From Agapanthus africanus (taxonomy: Eukaryota; Streptophyta; Magnoliopsida; Asparagales; Amaryllidaceae): DNA of 64,000 nucleotides. Numbering within the stretch: position 1 is the first letter of the stretch; the number at the start of each line of letters is the position of its first letter. Position numbers and translations under genes: made by a program. A model generated the notes under the pieces. That model was not told the DNA's origin, ran no database searches, and saw only the letters and a list, made by a program, of their open reading frames with translations. The DNA is taken from the NCBI GenBank assembly GCA_030015575.1, contig CM057344.1, positions 186,885,044 through 186,949,043 on the forward strand, given 5' to 3'. Shown piece after piece: positions 22,050-34,701 of this stretch.

Positions 22050-24276
22050 TGTAGGGTTCCTAGGCACACTAATGAAGTCTCACAAGTGATCAAACATGCC
22101 CAATTGAAATTTTACATGTGCCGAGAAAACCTAATACGGATCGTTAACTAGATATATAGGCTATGCGATGCAAGTAAAAGAGTTTATCTAAAAGGAAAGG
22201 GGCTACAACCTTTGTAGATCCGGTCCACCACATCCTAAGCTCCGCGATGATGTCCCTCCGCTGTCCAAATCGGATTCCGGACTCTAGCATCGGCCTCATC
22301 GAGGAAATGGGCGGGCTTGGTTGTCGGCTTCGATGCCGAAGATGATCTACGTCGAGACATCACTAGATCAAGCTCCCACTTCACCAAGTCATGAAACTTG
22401 TGAAGAAAACACCCTATACTACTTGGCAAGAGGTAGAGGATGAAGAAATAGGAAGTGGGTTCACTTTAGAATTGGATTTCTCACTCTTATTCTCAAGTTG
22501 CCATTGATGGTGGCATTGTTTTCTTCTTGTTCAAGATGAAGAAGAAGATGAAGATGAATATGATAAGTTAATAAAAATAGAAAAGAAATATAATACTTAT
22601 CATATACTAACCCTTGGTTAAGTGTAGAGAATGAACTAGGGTTAGTATAAATGGTTAGGGTTAAGCATGAGACAAGAATGGTGACTTAGTCAATGCTTCA
22701 TGAATCTTCAACTAAAAACAAACATAGCCACCATTCATTTATCTTTATCATTTTCTTTTGCCAAAATAAACAAAAAGAATAAATAAATGAATAAGTAAAT
22801 AAAATGAAACCCTAACCATTCATATAACCATGGTCAATTCTTTACACAAACCCAAGCATGCATGTATCATCAAACATGATACAATCTTGTGCACAAAAAA
22901 TATATCACATATACAATATGCACATCAAGTGAGAAAATCCAATTTAAGTGAACCTATACTAGTTAATGCAAAGTAATATATCAAATATATAATTATGCAT
23001 TAAATCATTAAATCAACACTTGATTTAACGATCCGGTCATATCGCATATAACCGACTAATATCAATAGTAACAACTTATCGAATCAACACTTGATCCGAT
23101 AACCCGGCTATATCGCATATAACCGATCAATGTTACAAATCGCGAGAATCAAATACAGTATCATATACTGGTATTATTCTCGGTCCTGCACATATCTCAT
23201 ATGCGCTCCTATTTCGTTTCGCTTGAGCTAGGAAACCTCTGTGTAGGACTCTAAAGACTCGTCAATACGCCGGCAGCAGATGATGATCATATCAAACACC
23301 CACAAGCCGCAAGCGGTCTGCTAAACGTAACGGCCACCCGGGTATTGAGCGATCAGAAGATCGACGAGCAAGCCCGCTCACACTCCTGTGAATCCAACCA
23401 GTAACACTTACCGTACAGTCCGGTCTGTTCGTCTGATATGTCGCATATCTCGCCTAGGGGTGGTAAACGTCAGACCCCAGTAGCTCGATAAGTCATGCCG
23501 ACGTGAAGTCCATGACATGTGTGAAACTACTGATAACACTTACCAGTAGGTCACTGCAACCCTGGCCAGGGATTTCCTGTTATGGCCAGTCGAGCATAGC
23601 GCAACATCAACCCCCAATACCGGGAGAGACGAATCCCCTCCTATCGCTCATTGCCTCCATGTGAATCGGGACTGTACCCAAAAACCACCTGTTTGCACGA
23701 CTCAGCAGAGCCGTGGTAGGGTGGAAATCAAAGCAAAGTGGGAGACACACAAGACTCTATGACGATCTCGGGTCAACAGACTAAGCTGTACCAGTGTCAC
23801 CAGAGAACTGCCATCTGACGTGAGGTATAATACCATCTGGGAGTTCTCGGCGAGTCCGTTCAGTGTACCCAGTCTCCACTGAGCACCCGCATACCATCTC
23901 CGATGTCAAACACCAATGGATATGGGATCATCCATCGCCCATCACATGGGTCGAGAAGATATACGCTAGTCTACTCTGGAATATCGATGCCCCGTCTCAA
24001 TATTCCCACGACTAGGAACAATGAAGGATGTACTCATTGACTACCCAGGCCCCACTAGTATGATCTTCATCATAGTCCTATAAGTCGAGTACACATCCTA
24101 AGGGCTTTATCAACATGTAATCAGAGAGACATAAAGTATACATGTTAAGATAAAGAGCAACCAGATAGCGTACTATCATGTCGAGCAAGAAAGTCCTACC
24201 TATATATGTCCCAGCATCCACTACAATATACATCCAATGTACAGTAATGGCCTCTAGGGCATACATATAACTAACA
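22050..24276 (-). repeat. B1 3' LTR (left copy)
   Basis: 2227 bp; in element sense starts TGTTAGTTATATGTATGCCC, a beginning like Angela-type copia LTRs (ATATGCCCTAGAGGC). Ends GGAACCCTACA. Carries the shared LTR core block near 23610-23740. Confidence 0.93.
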
Positions 24277-24292
24277 ATCTCCCACTTGCACT
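24277..24292 (-). other. B1 polypurine tract
   Basis: In element sense AGTGCAAGTGGGAGAT, immediately before the 3' LTR. Confidence 0.75.
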
Positions 24293-27108
24293 AGGGCCAT
24301 CTGTAGCAGTAGTTGTAGTATCTAATACTCAACCATCCCCTTAAAAGTCTCTCTTTGGGAAAAGGCCTTCGTGAGTGGATCCGCCGTGTTGTCCTCTGAG
24401 TCTACTCTCCTAACCTTGATCACCCTGGAGATCGACTATCTTCATGATCAGGTGATGCTGCCTCAGAATATGTCTGGGTCACTGATGGGACCAGGGTTCC
24501 AGGGCCAAAGCCACAGTTCCATTGTCACACAATGGTAGGAACCTAGTTCATCCTATGAACCAATATACACCCAAACTGCCTCTTTGGTAGTATCTTTAAT
24601 AGCGATGTTACCAGCCTTTATCTTCTAGTTTGTCACGATATCTAGCTTGGAAATCTTCCAACATACCGTCCCTTTACTGAGGGTAAAGACAATGCCTGTG
24701 ACTGACATTCAGTCGTCTTTATCACCCTGGAACACTTCCAGTGATTCTCCCCAGGATCAACTGATACTATCTCACTATAGCTAGTGAGAATCCTAAAATA
24801 TATTTAGATCTATCTCATAGATCCAAATCCCAGGATTTAGGAGGTATCACTTTGATCCTTTATGGAGAATCTATGTGATAAGAGGAGATCGACCGATCGT
24901 AGCATAGGAAATTCCTTTCCTATCAAGAGTATGTTGTCCACGTACAATACGAGGATGACCATTTCACTCACTACTACCATTTTGTATATACAAGGTTCAT
25001 CTACCATTTTGATGATGTCAAATTGTTTAACTCATCAAAACAGATGTTCCAACTCTGCGATGCCTGCTTCATCACATAAAACATCTTGCACACGTTTCCG
25101 CTGCTCCCACTGTTTACGTAGCCCTCTGGCTATGTTCTTATAGACGTTCTCTTCTAAATCATTATTTAGAAAAGTAGTCATGGCACCCAACCACCAGATA
25201 TCGTAGTCATGGTATGTAGCCGTGGTAAGTAGGATCTAGATGGACTTAAGCATAGTCCCTGGAAAAGGTTTCATCATTATTCGTGCCTGGTCGATGATGA
25301 AAACCTTTAACAAGTCTAGCTTTGAAAGTCTCAACTTGTCCATCTACACGAAGTAATCTTCTCAAGATATACTTGCTCCTGATGGGGATTTAACCCTTCA
25401 GATATCGCAACCAAAGTCCATACTTTGTTGGTGTATATGGATTCCATCTCAGATTGCTAAGTATCCAGCCATTCTTACAGAGTCCCTACTCTTGATGGCC
25501 TGCTCGAATCTAGTTGGGTCATCATCTCATGATGCAATCCTTGCTCCCACTGTCATCGAGAAACCGAAGTATCTCTCAAGCAGGTGAGGAACCCTGCTAG
25601 ATCGGCGGAGAGGCTGAGGTTCGTCGGGAACTATTGAATTCTTTGGTTCTGTCAAATCATCAGCTGCAGTTTTGTATAGCTGGAACCTTTCCAGTTCTAC
25701 ACAACTGACTTTACCTCGATCTTGTCCGGATTTTTCTTTTGACATAGGCCAGACAACCCCAAATCTTAACTAACTTAAGATATGGGCTCTTCTCTTTCCA
25801 TATCACATATGAAGTGGTAGGCAACTGATTTGATTTGAACCCAATTCAATAGGTATGCAGCTTCTCAAGTGCACAACCCAAAAAGGAAATAGGTAACTCA
25901 GTAATACTCATCATAGAGCACACGATATCTAATATTGTGCGATTGCTCCGCCCCGATACACCGTTGTGCTGTGGTGTATTCAGAGGAGTAATACGGAGAG
26001 AGAATCTCATTCTCCTTTAGAATGGTCCAGGAATGCCATGCACAAGTATTCTCCTCCCTGATCTTATCATAGGACATAATACTTATACCCGTATTGGTTC
26101 TCTACTTCTAACTTATATTCTGTGAATATCTCAAAAGGTTCGGACTTGTGTTTCAACAGGAACATATGTCTGAATCTTGAGAGATTATCAGAGAATATAA
26201 TGAAGTATAAAGAACCATTCCTGGCATGTGTAGACAGGAGACCTTACATACATCATCATGTATCAGTCCCAAGAGTTCATTAACTCTTTCTCTGTTTCCA
26301 ATAAACAGGGCTATGGTCATCTAATCTTTGTGACATGATTGGCAAGTTTCATAAGATGTAAATTCAAACTGATTTAAATATGCATCTAAAATGTAACTTC
26401 AGCTAGTCGGGTCGCATTGATGTGACCTAGTCTACAATGCCTCAAGAAGGATTCGTTCATTTCTGAACTCTTCCTCTTGTGTGTGTTCTGCATACTAGCA
26501 ACTGTAGTTTGATTTAGAACGTCAATGCTTTTAGATAACGTGCCTGAACCGATCAACTTTTGATATAGGAAATGTTCAAAACATTATCCATCAATACAAA
26601 ATTTTATCATTTCTTTACTAATAAAGAGACTGATATGATTTTGTATATCAGGTTCGGTATCTAATAGCATTTGTTCAGAATCAATGTATTGGTAATACAG
26701 GGTGACAGTGACCAACAGACTTGGCTGCAACACTTGCCCCGTTTTCTGTCTCATGAAACTTATCACCCTTTCTCAGTTTTTCTACCCTTTTGTAGCCCTA
26801 TGTAACAGATTACATATCTGGGATCCTGATCCGGTATCGAATACCCAGGATGCAGAGGATACTGAGAAACAGTTCTTTATAATGAACACACCCGAAGGAG
26901 GTGCATCATATGCACTTTCTTCGTTTGGGCGGCATAGGAATTCTGGTATTCCCCTTATTTCCTGCTCTGTCTTATAGCAATTATAAGTTGGAGCAGGACC
27001 AACGTTCCCCAGCTCAGTATAACAAGCGGGTTCGGTCAATACATCCATTTTATTATCTTGATTAAGGCGTGATATGGTCGCTACCAGGAGAGAGAGAGAA
27101 GAAAACAC
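24293..27108 (-). pseudogene. pol: B1 copia pol relic
   Basis: Homologous along its length to intact B2 pol (57598-60900) but about 0.5 kb shorter, with many stops and frameshifts. Recognisable pieces include the start at 27108 (MFSSLSLLVAT), the protease WVFDTGSGSQIC near 26850, the segment [15 protein letters not shown] (25527-25745) and RNase H traces near 24350-24450. As in B2, the protein would start just upstream of the protease with no capsid domain and no zinc knuckle. No functional product can be made. Confidence 0.8.
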
Positions 27109-27288
27109 TCAGCGTGCGCTCTTGCAAGATTAGATTGGTTATATATTTTATCTAATCAGGATGGCTCCCATTGTTTTTATCAAATCTTCCTTCAAACCCT
27201 AAAAGGAAAGACTAGCCGGGATTAATTACACTCTACAAGTTCGCCAATCTTTCAGCCAGGCCAGTGTCGGTACTTTGAGGGAGGTTCC

Positions 27289-27304
27289 CCGTGCTTTCGC
27301 ACGG
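27289..27304 (-). ncRNA. Small GNRA-type hairpin in B1 leader
   Basis: In element sense CCGTGCGAAAGCACGG: a perfect 6-bp stem closed by GAAA. Identical in B2 at 61081-61096. It is part of the leader RNA, not a separate gene. Confidence 0.5.
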
Positions 27305-27518
27305 ACCTAATTACAGTAAACCTCGTTTTCCCAGAGGCGTAACCCCGTTGACACCTTTCTAGACACCTACTTGATCGGCTAATTGCAAAGTGCAAAACTC
27401 TCCCAGGAGTAACAATTACTCGCAGTGGGTATCGGGATCCAACTATCATATAGAAGGTATGCAATCTCATTGCAAATTTCAACACTTGAGACTCCCGATA
27501 AAGGTTTTTACCCCTAGC

Positions 27519-27724
27519 ACTTATGACCTTAACTATGGTCAACAAATCATAAGTACTAGTCAAGTTCTACCCGTCATTTCGTGATTAATTAGACCCACCC
27601 ACATGACCCTTAACTAAGGTCAACAAAGTCACGCGACTGTCCTAACTAATCGCATCATATGCGGTGTAGGAAGACATCACTTAGCTACCGTACACTGTGC
27701 CTTGACTATGGTCAACAAACACAG
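27519..27724 (-). repeat. B1 leader hairpin array
   Basis: Three copies of GACC...GGTC with TTAACTATGGTCAACAAA-like cores. Outer arms ACTTATGA/TCATAAGT (27519-27526, 27547-27554) and CTGTG/CACAG (27695-27699, 27720-27724) are complementary; the middle copy has only TGAC/GTCA. Confidence 0.6.
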
Positions 27725-29990
27725 CACGAATACTAAGTACTCTACTTCCTAAAATGACGGAGGGTTGCGAACGGTTTTTATGAAAACCTTTAACGCTTTG
27801 AACTTGATCTCGTTGCGGAATCAAATGGTTTTTAAATAGAATGTTTTTGAGGCTTTTCTAGTTTTGCTAAAGGGGTCACTCCCGGTGAAGGGATCGTCGG
27901 CCCTTTCCTCGTCGAATGAGGTGCGGGATATATCATATATATCACTGTGAAAAGCAGAAACTATAGAAGCGATCAAAAGACAAACCGAGTGTGTAGCATC
28001 TGCCAGTTATTGCTAAAGGAGTCACTCCCGGTGAAGGGATCTCGGTCCTTTCCCCATCGAATAAGGTGCAGGATGTTCTACAATGAACACCGCGATGCAA
28101 AGCAAGAACTGTAGCTACCTGTTTTTATTTTGAAATTCGATTCCACAACATCAATTAGGTTTATTTTCTTTCATTAATCTCATTAATGAATATCCCATCA
28201 TTTAAGTCCACCTAAACATCACAGATAAATATAACGTACGCTTATGCCATCTGCATTCGCCTCGATGTCCCGTCTGCACCGTTAGGTTAGGTAACTAACG
28301 GCAGAGCGGGGCAGGGCTAGCGCGGGTGTAAAACATAAGCAACGTTTATATAATATATCATATATACTATATATAATATCTGTCACAGAACATCACATGA
28401 TCACATCACAGATAAATCACAGCAGAAGAAACATATGAAATATTGGATATACTAGGACGTCCGTGTTTTCAATACGAGCCAGTATAAAACACGGATTCCA
28501 CGGTCGTGATGAATAGCCTATCCCACACCCCTAGACCCCCTACGAGAGCGGCAAGCAACCCTACCAATTCTAGGGTTAGGAGACCCGGACTCGACTCCTC
28601 GAGATGGTCTCCCACTGGACCCTAGAACCCGGTTACTTGTGCTCCCCTCCTTGGGTCTATCCTAGTGCAGAAAAGTAAATAATATACATCAACGGTGACA
28701 TCTTCCGCAACCTGGAAGTGCCCCAATAAAATAATATTACATACAAGTTTTTACATGAAAGAAAATGAAAAACACTCATCTCACATAAAAAACCCCCGGC
28801 TATTCAAACACGACGATCCAATATAATATATCCAGCAACACATAACATCACATGTCATCAACGTAAGTAAATATGCGCATCCCAATTGTCGTTGACATAT
28901 AGCAACGAAACCGGCGACATCACATATTACACTTACGGTCACAGAAAAGAAAGTGTAAAACTACAACAGTTGGAATCCGCAACCACCTCAGACATCGCAT
29001 GCCTGATCAAATGAATTGTTTAGACATCCCATGCCTAACAATTATAAACCCCGCATTTTAGTCTCATTACCGAAAACACTTTTCAATATCAAGTCGGGCA
29101 ATTCAACAAGATTCCCGACATTTTGATCGAATGCTCGTCGCAAACTTTAGTAGACGGTCGCACCCCCGATACCGTCGACGAAGTGCACCAAGGCGGAACA
29201 CCGCTACCGCGAGCACCCGAGCGGATGCTTTCGGCGACGGGGTTCTCCTACAGTCACTTGGTCGGGGCTATGGAGTGAGGCTGTCTATTAAGTTTACCCG
29301 GCGAGTATCCGCGTACGCTACGTGATTGCGACGGACTTTTGATCACATCAAAATTCCATGGCAACCGATCAAGTGAGACTAAAGTGCTATGTTTATAACA
29401 TTCATTCAGTTATCACATAACTTTTGTGAATTCCAATTGTTGTATCACATTCCGGATAAACAGAAAATGTTAAACTTTCCGATTGAACATTCGAACACCC
29501 AAGTTTTCCCGAAACAGCTCAACACATGAAATAAGTCTAACAACATTCAGTTCGTGCCTCAGTACCAACGGTCCAGCCGTAGAAGGGTCAAGCCAACGCC
29601 TCACATGTGGCACGCCGTACTGCCCCAAACCCGAAGGTTCAAAGGGCAGTTCAAGACGGTCACATAATCGAGTTAAGGTTTGTTGTCTTCTAGAGGGTCC
29701 ATCGCGTTACTTGCACTACTTAGAACGTCGTTAAACTACGGAAAAATCCAACAATTGGAAATTTCCCGGCAGGGGAAAAAGTGGGTATTTATATCCGGTC
29801 GAACTTTTTAACATATTCTAAAAATACCCGGAAAAACACACTGACAAAATTAGACAATCCGTTCGATACACCGAGTCCCCAATACAACCTAGAAAATTCA
29901 ACTCTTGAAAAATTATTAAAAATTCCCAGGAAAACCAGCACTGCAAACTAGGAATTACTGTGCAAAATTTATTGCAAGAGGAAACAAAAG

Positions 29991-30038
29991 GGCCGCGGAA
30001 CCGTCGCATTAGCATGCTAATGCCGCGGTTCCGCCGCG
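29991..30038 (-). promoter_or_regulatory. Twin CCGCGG palindrome, B1 leader
   Basis: Plus-strand arms GCCGCGGAACCGTCGC (to 30007) and GCCGCGGTTCCGCCGC (from 30022), centres 30 bp apart, about 190 bp from the primer site. Confidence 0.65.
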
Positions 30039-30223
30039 CTTTAATGGATTCAGGGGCCCCGTTTTATACAGTAATTCTTAGAATCTTCTACTGAGTTTTC
30101 TGCATATTTTTAATCTGGAAAAAACCACGTTTTTAAAAAATGTCCAGAGAGCAAAATGCGATTGGGGTTTCGGTTCAATCGGACTTCTAATTCCGTCTAC
30201 GCATCGCCTAAGGCTCTAGCTAG

Positions 30224-30235
30224 GCTCTGATACCA
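30224..30235 (-). other. B1 primer-binding site (Met type)
   Basis: Reverse complement reads TGGTATCAGAGC, one base from the LTR end. Confidence 0.85.
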
Positions 30236-30236
30236 C

Positions 30237-32411
30237 TGTAGGGTTCCTAGGCACACTAATGAAGTCTCACAAGTGATCAAACATGCCCAATTGAAATTTT
30301 ACATGTGCCGAGAAAACCTAATACGGATCGTTAACTAGATATATAGGCTATGCGATGCAAGTAAAAGAGTTTATCTAAAAGGAAAGGGGCTACAACCTTT
30401 GTAGATCCGGTCCACCACATCCTAAGCTCCGCGATGATGTCCCTCCGCTGTCCAAATCGGATTCCGGACTCTAGCATCGGCTTCATCGAGGAAATGGGCG
30501 GGCTTGGTTGTCGGCTTTGATGCCGAAGATGATCTACGTCAAGGCATCACTAGATCAAGCTCCCACTTCACTAAGTCATGAAACTTGTGAAGAAAACACC
30601 CTATACTACTTGGCAAGAGGTAGAGGATGAAGAAATAGGAAGTGGGTTCACTTTAGAATTGGATTTCTCACTCTTATTCTCAAGTTTCCATTGATGGTGG
30701 CATTGTTTTCTTCTTGTTCAAGATGAAGAAGAAGATGAAGATGAATATGATAAGTTAATAAAAATAGAAAAGAAATATAATACTTATCATATACTAACCC
30801 TTGGTTAAGTGTAGAGAATGAACTAGGGTTAGTATAAATGGTTAGGGTTAAGCATGAGACAAGAATGATGACTTAGTCAATGCTTCATGAATCTTCAACT
30901 AAAAACAAACATAGCCACCATTCATTTATCTTTATCATTTTCTTTTGCCAAAATAAACAAAAAGAATAAATAAATGAATAAGTAAATAAAATGAAACCCT
31001 AACCATTCATATAACCATGGTCAATTCTTTACACAAACCCAAGCATGCATGTATCATCAAACATGATACAATCTTGTGCACAAAAAATATATCACATATA
31101 CAATATGCACATCAAGTGAGAAAATCCAATTTAAGTGAACCTATACTAGTTAATGCAAAGTAATATATCAAATATATAATTATGCATTAAATCATTAAAT
31201 AAACACTTGATTTAACGATCCGGTCATATCGCATATAACCGACTAATATCAATAGTAACAACCTATCGAATCAACACTTGATCCGATAACCCGGCTATAT
31301 CGCATATAACCGATCAATGTTACAAATCGCGAGAATCAAATACAGTATCATATACTGGTATTATTCTCGGTCCCGCACATATCTCATATGCGCTCCTATT
31401 TCGTTTCGCTTGAGCTAGGAAACCTCTGTGTAGGACTCTAAAGACTCGTCAATACGCCGGCAGCAGATGATGATCATATCAAACACCCACAAGCCGCAAG
31501 CGGTCTGCTAAACGTAACGGCCACCCGGGTATTGAGCGATCAGAAGATCGACGAGCAAGCCCGCTCACACTCCTGTGAATCCAACCAGTAACACTTACCG
31601 TACAGTCCGGTCTGTTCGTCTGATATGTCGCATATCTCGCCTAGGGGTGGTAAACGTCAGACCCCAGTAGCTCGATAAGTCATGCCGACGTGAAGTCCAT
31701 GACATGTGTGAAACTACTGATAACACTTACCAGTAGGTCACTGCAACCCTGGCCAGGGATTTCCTGTTATGGCCAGTCGAGCATAGCGCAACATCAACCC
31801 CCAATACCGGGAGAGACGAATCCCCTCCTATCGCTCATTGCCTCCATGTGAATCGGGACTGTACCCAAAAACTACCTGTTTGCACGACTCAGCAGAGCCG
31901 TGGTAGGGTGGAAATCAAAGCACAGTGGGAGACACACAAGACTCTATGACGATCTCGGGTCAACAGACTAAGCTGTACCAGTGTCACCAGAGAACTGCCA
32001 TCTGACGTGAGGTATAATACCATCTGGGAGTTCTCGGCGAGTCCGTTCAGTGTACCCAGTCTCCACTGAGCACCCGCATACCATCTCCGATGTCAAACAC
32101 CAATGGATATGGGATCATCCATAGCCCATCACATGGGTCGAGAAGATATACGCTAGTCTACTCTGGAATATCGATGCCCCGTCTCGATATTCCCATGACT
32201 AGGAACAATGAAGGATGTACTCATTGACTATCCAGGCCCCACTAGTATGATCTTCATCATAGTCCTGGAAGTCGAGTACACATCCTAAGGGCTTTATCAA
32301 CATGTAATCAGAGAGACATAAAGTATACATGTTAAGATAAAGAGCAACCAGATAGCGTACTATCATGTCGAGCAAGAAAGTCCTACCTATATATGTCCCA
32401 GCATCCACTAC
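30237..32411 (-). repeat. B1 5' LTR (right copy), main part
   Basis: Near-identical to the left LTR. Interrupted at 32411 by an inverted solo LTR; the last 52 bp are at 34650-34701. Confidence 0.92.
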
Positions 32412-32718
32412 TGTTAGTTATATGTATGCCCTAGAGGCCATTACTGTACATTGGATGTATATTGTAGTGGATGCTGGGACATATATAGGAAGGACTTTCT
32501 TGCTCGACATGATAGTACGCTATCTGGTTGCACTTTATCTTAACATGTATACTTTCTGTCTCTCTGATTACATGTTGATAAAGCCCTTAGGATGTGTGCT
32601 CGACTTCCAGGACTGTGATGTAGATCATACTAGTGGGGCCTGGGTAGTCCATGAGTACATCCTTGAAATGTTCCTAGTCGAGGGAATATCGAGACGGGGC
32701 ATCGATATTCCAGAGTAG
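32365..32718 (+). other. Open frame at the LTR start (117 codons), status doubtful
   Basis: Reads through the solo-LTR start and encodes a hydrophobic peptide with IGRTFLLDMIVRYLVALYL and YMLIKPLGCVLDF. A similar frame lies in C6 (47070-47402: TGRTVLLEMIVCCLVCLYH, ILIEPIGFLLDY) and in B1 (minus, 32199-32408). In other copies (C1, B2) it is broken. The first codons come from the flanking B1 LTR, so the ATG used here is not part of the solo LTR. It may only reflect LTR homology; I do not call it a gene. Confidence 0.3.
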
Positions 32719-34644
32719 ACTAGCGCATATCTTCTCGACTCATGCGATGGGCGATGGATGATCCCATATCCATTGGTGTTTGACATCAGAGATGGTATGC
32801 GGGTGCTCAGTGGAGACTGGGTACACTGAACGGACTCGCCGAGAACTCCCAGATGGTATTATACCTCACGTCAGATGGCAGTTCTCTGGTGACACTGGTA
32901 CAGCTTAGTCTGTTGACCCGAGATCGTCATAGAGTCTTGTGTGTCTCCCACTGTGCTTTGATTTCCACCCTACCACGGCTCTACTGAGTCGTGCAAACAG
33001 GTGGTTTTTGGGTACAGTCCCGATTCACATGGAGGCAATGAGCGATAGGAGGGGATTCGTCTCTCCCGGTATTGGGGGTTGATGTTGTGCTATGCTCGAC
33101 TGGCCATAACAGGAAATCCCTGGCCAGGGTTGCTGTGATATACTGGTAAGAGTTATCAGTAGTTTCACGAATGTTATGGACCTCAAGTCGGCATGACTTA
33201 TCGAGCTATTGGGGTCTGACGTTTACCACCCCTAGGCGAGATATGCGACATATCAGACGAACAGACCGGACTATACGGTAGTGTTACTGGTTGGATTCGC
33301 AGGAGTGTGAGCGGGCTTGCTCGTCGATCTTCTGATCGCTCAATACCCGGGTGGCCGTTACGTTTAGCAGACCGCTTGCGGCTTGCGGATGTTTGATATG
33401 ATCATCATCTGCTACCGGCGTATTGACGAGTCTTTAGAGTCCTACACAGAGGTTTCCTAGCTCAAGCGAAACTAAATAGGAGCGCATATGAGATATGTGC
33501 GGGACCGAGAATAATGCATGTATATGATACCGTATTCTATTCTCGCGATCAATGTATCGAATGGTTATATGCGATATAACCTAGTTATCGAATCAAGGAT
33601 TGATTCGATAAGCCGACACATTGGATACTAGCCGGTTATATGCGATATGACCGGATCGTTAAATCAAGTGTTGATTTAATGATTTAATACATAATTATAT
33701 ATTTGATATATTGCTTTGCATTAACTAGTATCGGTTCACTTTAAATGGATTTTCTCACGCGGATGTGCACATTGTATATTCGATATAGTTTTGTGCACAT
33801 GATTGTATCATGTTTGATGATACATTCTAGCTTGGTTTTGTGTAAACTGTTAAACCATGGTTAATTAGTGATTAGGGTTTCTTTTTCATTTACTTAATCA
33901 TTTATTTATTCCTTTTGTTTATTTTGGAAAAAGAAAAGATAAAGAGATAAGAATGGTTGCTAGTTTTTGTTTTTATTTGAAAGCTTCTTGAAGCTTTGAA
34001 CTTAGTCCACCATTCTTGTCTTTTATCTAACCCTAACCACTCTCTAACCTTAGTTAAAACTCTACACTAAACCATGGTCAAAGAGATGATAAGTATTCAT
34101 TTATTTTATTTTTCTTTTAAGGAATGAACTTATCATATCTTCTTCTTCTTCATCTTCTTCTTCCATGGATGTAGCTTGCTACTCCAATGGCAAGTAATGA
34201 AAAAGTGTGAGAAATCCAAATCTAAAGTCTACCCACTTCCTATTTCTTCATCCTCTACATCTTGCCAAGTAGTATAGGGTGTTTCCTTCACAAGTTTTTC
34301 CGACTAGGTGAAGGTGGAGCTTAATCTAGCGATGCCTCGACGTAGATCATCTTCGGCATGGACATCGACGACCTAGCTTGCTTATTCTTCGACGTAGCCG
34401 ACGCTAGAGCCCGGGAGTTCACTTGGACAGCGAAGGCACTTCATTGCGGAGCTATAGAGGTGGACAAACGGATCTACAAAGGTTGTATTTCCGTTATCTT
34501 ATAGTTTAGTTGTAAACTAGCTTGCTTGCTTTGCCTATACTTCTAGCCAACGATCCGTTCTAGGTTTCCTCGGCACCGTAATCTTTATAAATTGGCATGT
34601 TTGATCACTTGTGAGACTTCACTAGGGTGCCTAGGAACCCTATA
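32412..34644 (+). mobile_element. Solo LTR of family B, inverted inside B1 LTR
   Basis: 2233 bp, starting TGTTAGTTATATG and ending GGAACCCTATA (the usual terminal CA is TA). ACTAC duplications lie at 32407-32411 and 34645-34649. It runs in the plus direction, opposite to B1, so it faces the B1 LTR with no spacer and makes a 2.2-kb imperfect inverted repeat. It is visibly more different from the B1 LTRs than they are from each other, so it came from another subfamily copy. It carries the shared core block (32947-33079) and an open frame of 117 codons (32365-32718). Confidence 0.92.
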
Positions 34645-34649
34645 ACTAC

Positions 34650-34701
34650 AATATACATCCAATGTACAGTAATGGCCTCTAGGGCATACATATAACTAAC
34701 A
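34650..34701 (-). repeat. B1 5' LTR, terminal 52 bp
   Basis: Completes the right LTR of B1 after the solo LTR, ending ATAACTAACA, followed by the CCCAT duplication. Confidence 0.9.

Larger units (their letters stand above)
27109..30223 (-). other. B1 leader (gag-less, structured)
   Basis: Between primer site and pol on the minus strand, without a credible coding frame. From the primer inward: twin GC motif (29991-30038), a region shared with B2 containing CACATGTGGCACGCCGTACT (29603 onward), tracts shared with C1 and C6 leaders (28250-28700), direct repeats (27868-28100), the three-hairpin array (27519-27724), a GNRA-type hairpin (27289-27304) and a pyrimidine tract before the pol ATG. Confidence 0.7.
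22050..34701 (-). mobile_element. B1: copia element (minus) nested in A2 pol
   Basis: Bounded by CCCAT at 22045-22049 and 34702-34706. On the plus strand it starts TGTAGGGTTCC and ends ATAACTAACA. The left LTR is 2227 bp (22050-24276). The right LTR is 30237-32411 plus 34650-34701, also 2227 bp once the inner solo LTR is left out. I count about 16-18 LTR differences (0.8%). The internal region reads on the minus strand: primer site, 3.1-kb leader without gag, then a broken pol. The pol is far too damaged for such a young insertion. Confidence 0.93.

Noticed and set aside
22300-22600. GAAGAAGATGAAGATG tract in the B1 LTR as a coding repeat
   Set aside because: It is a simple purine repeat found in all B LTR copies without a conserved frame.
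28500-29760. Possible gag exon in the B1 leader (frames at 29131-29734)
   Set aside because: Translations show no capsid or zinc-knuckle pattern and differ from the matching B2 region.
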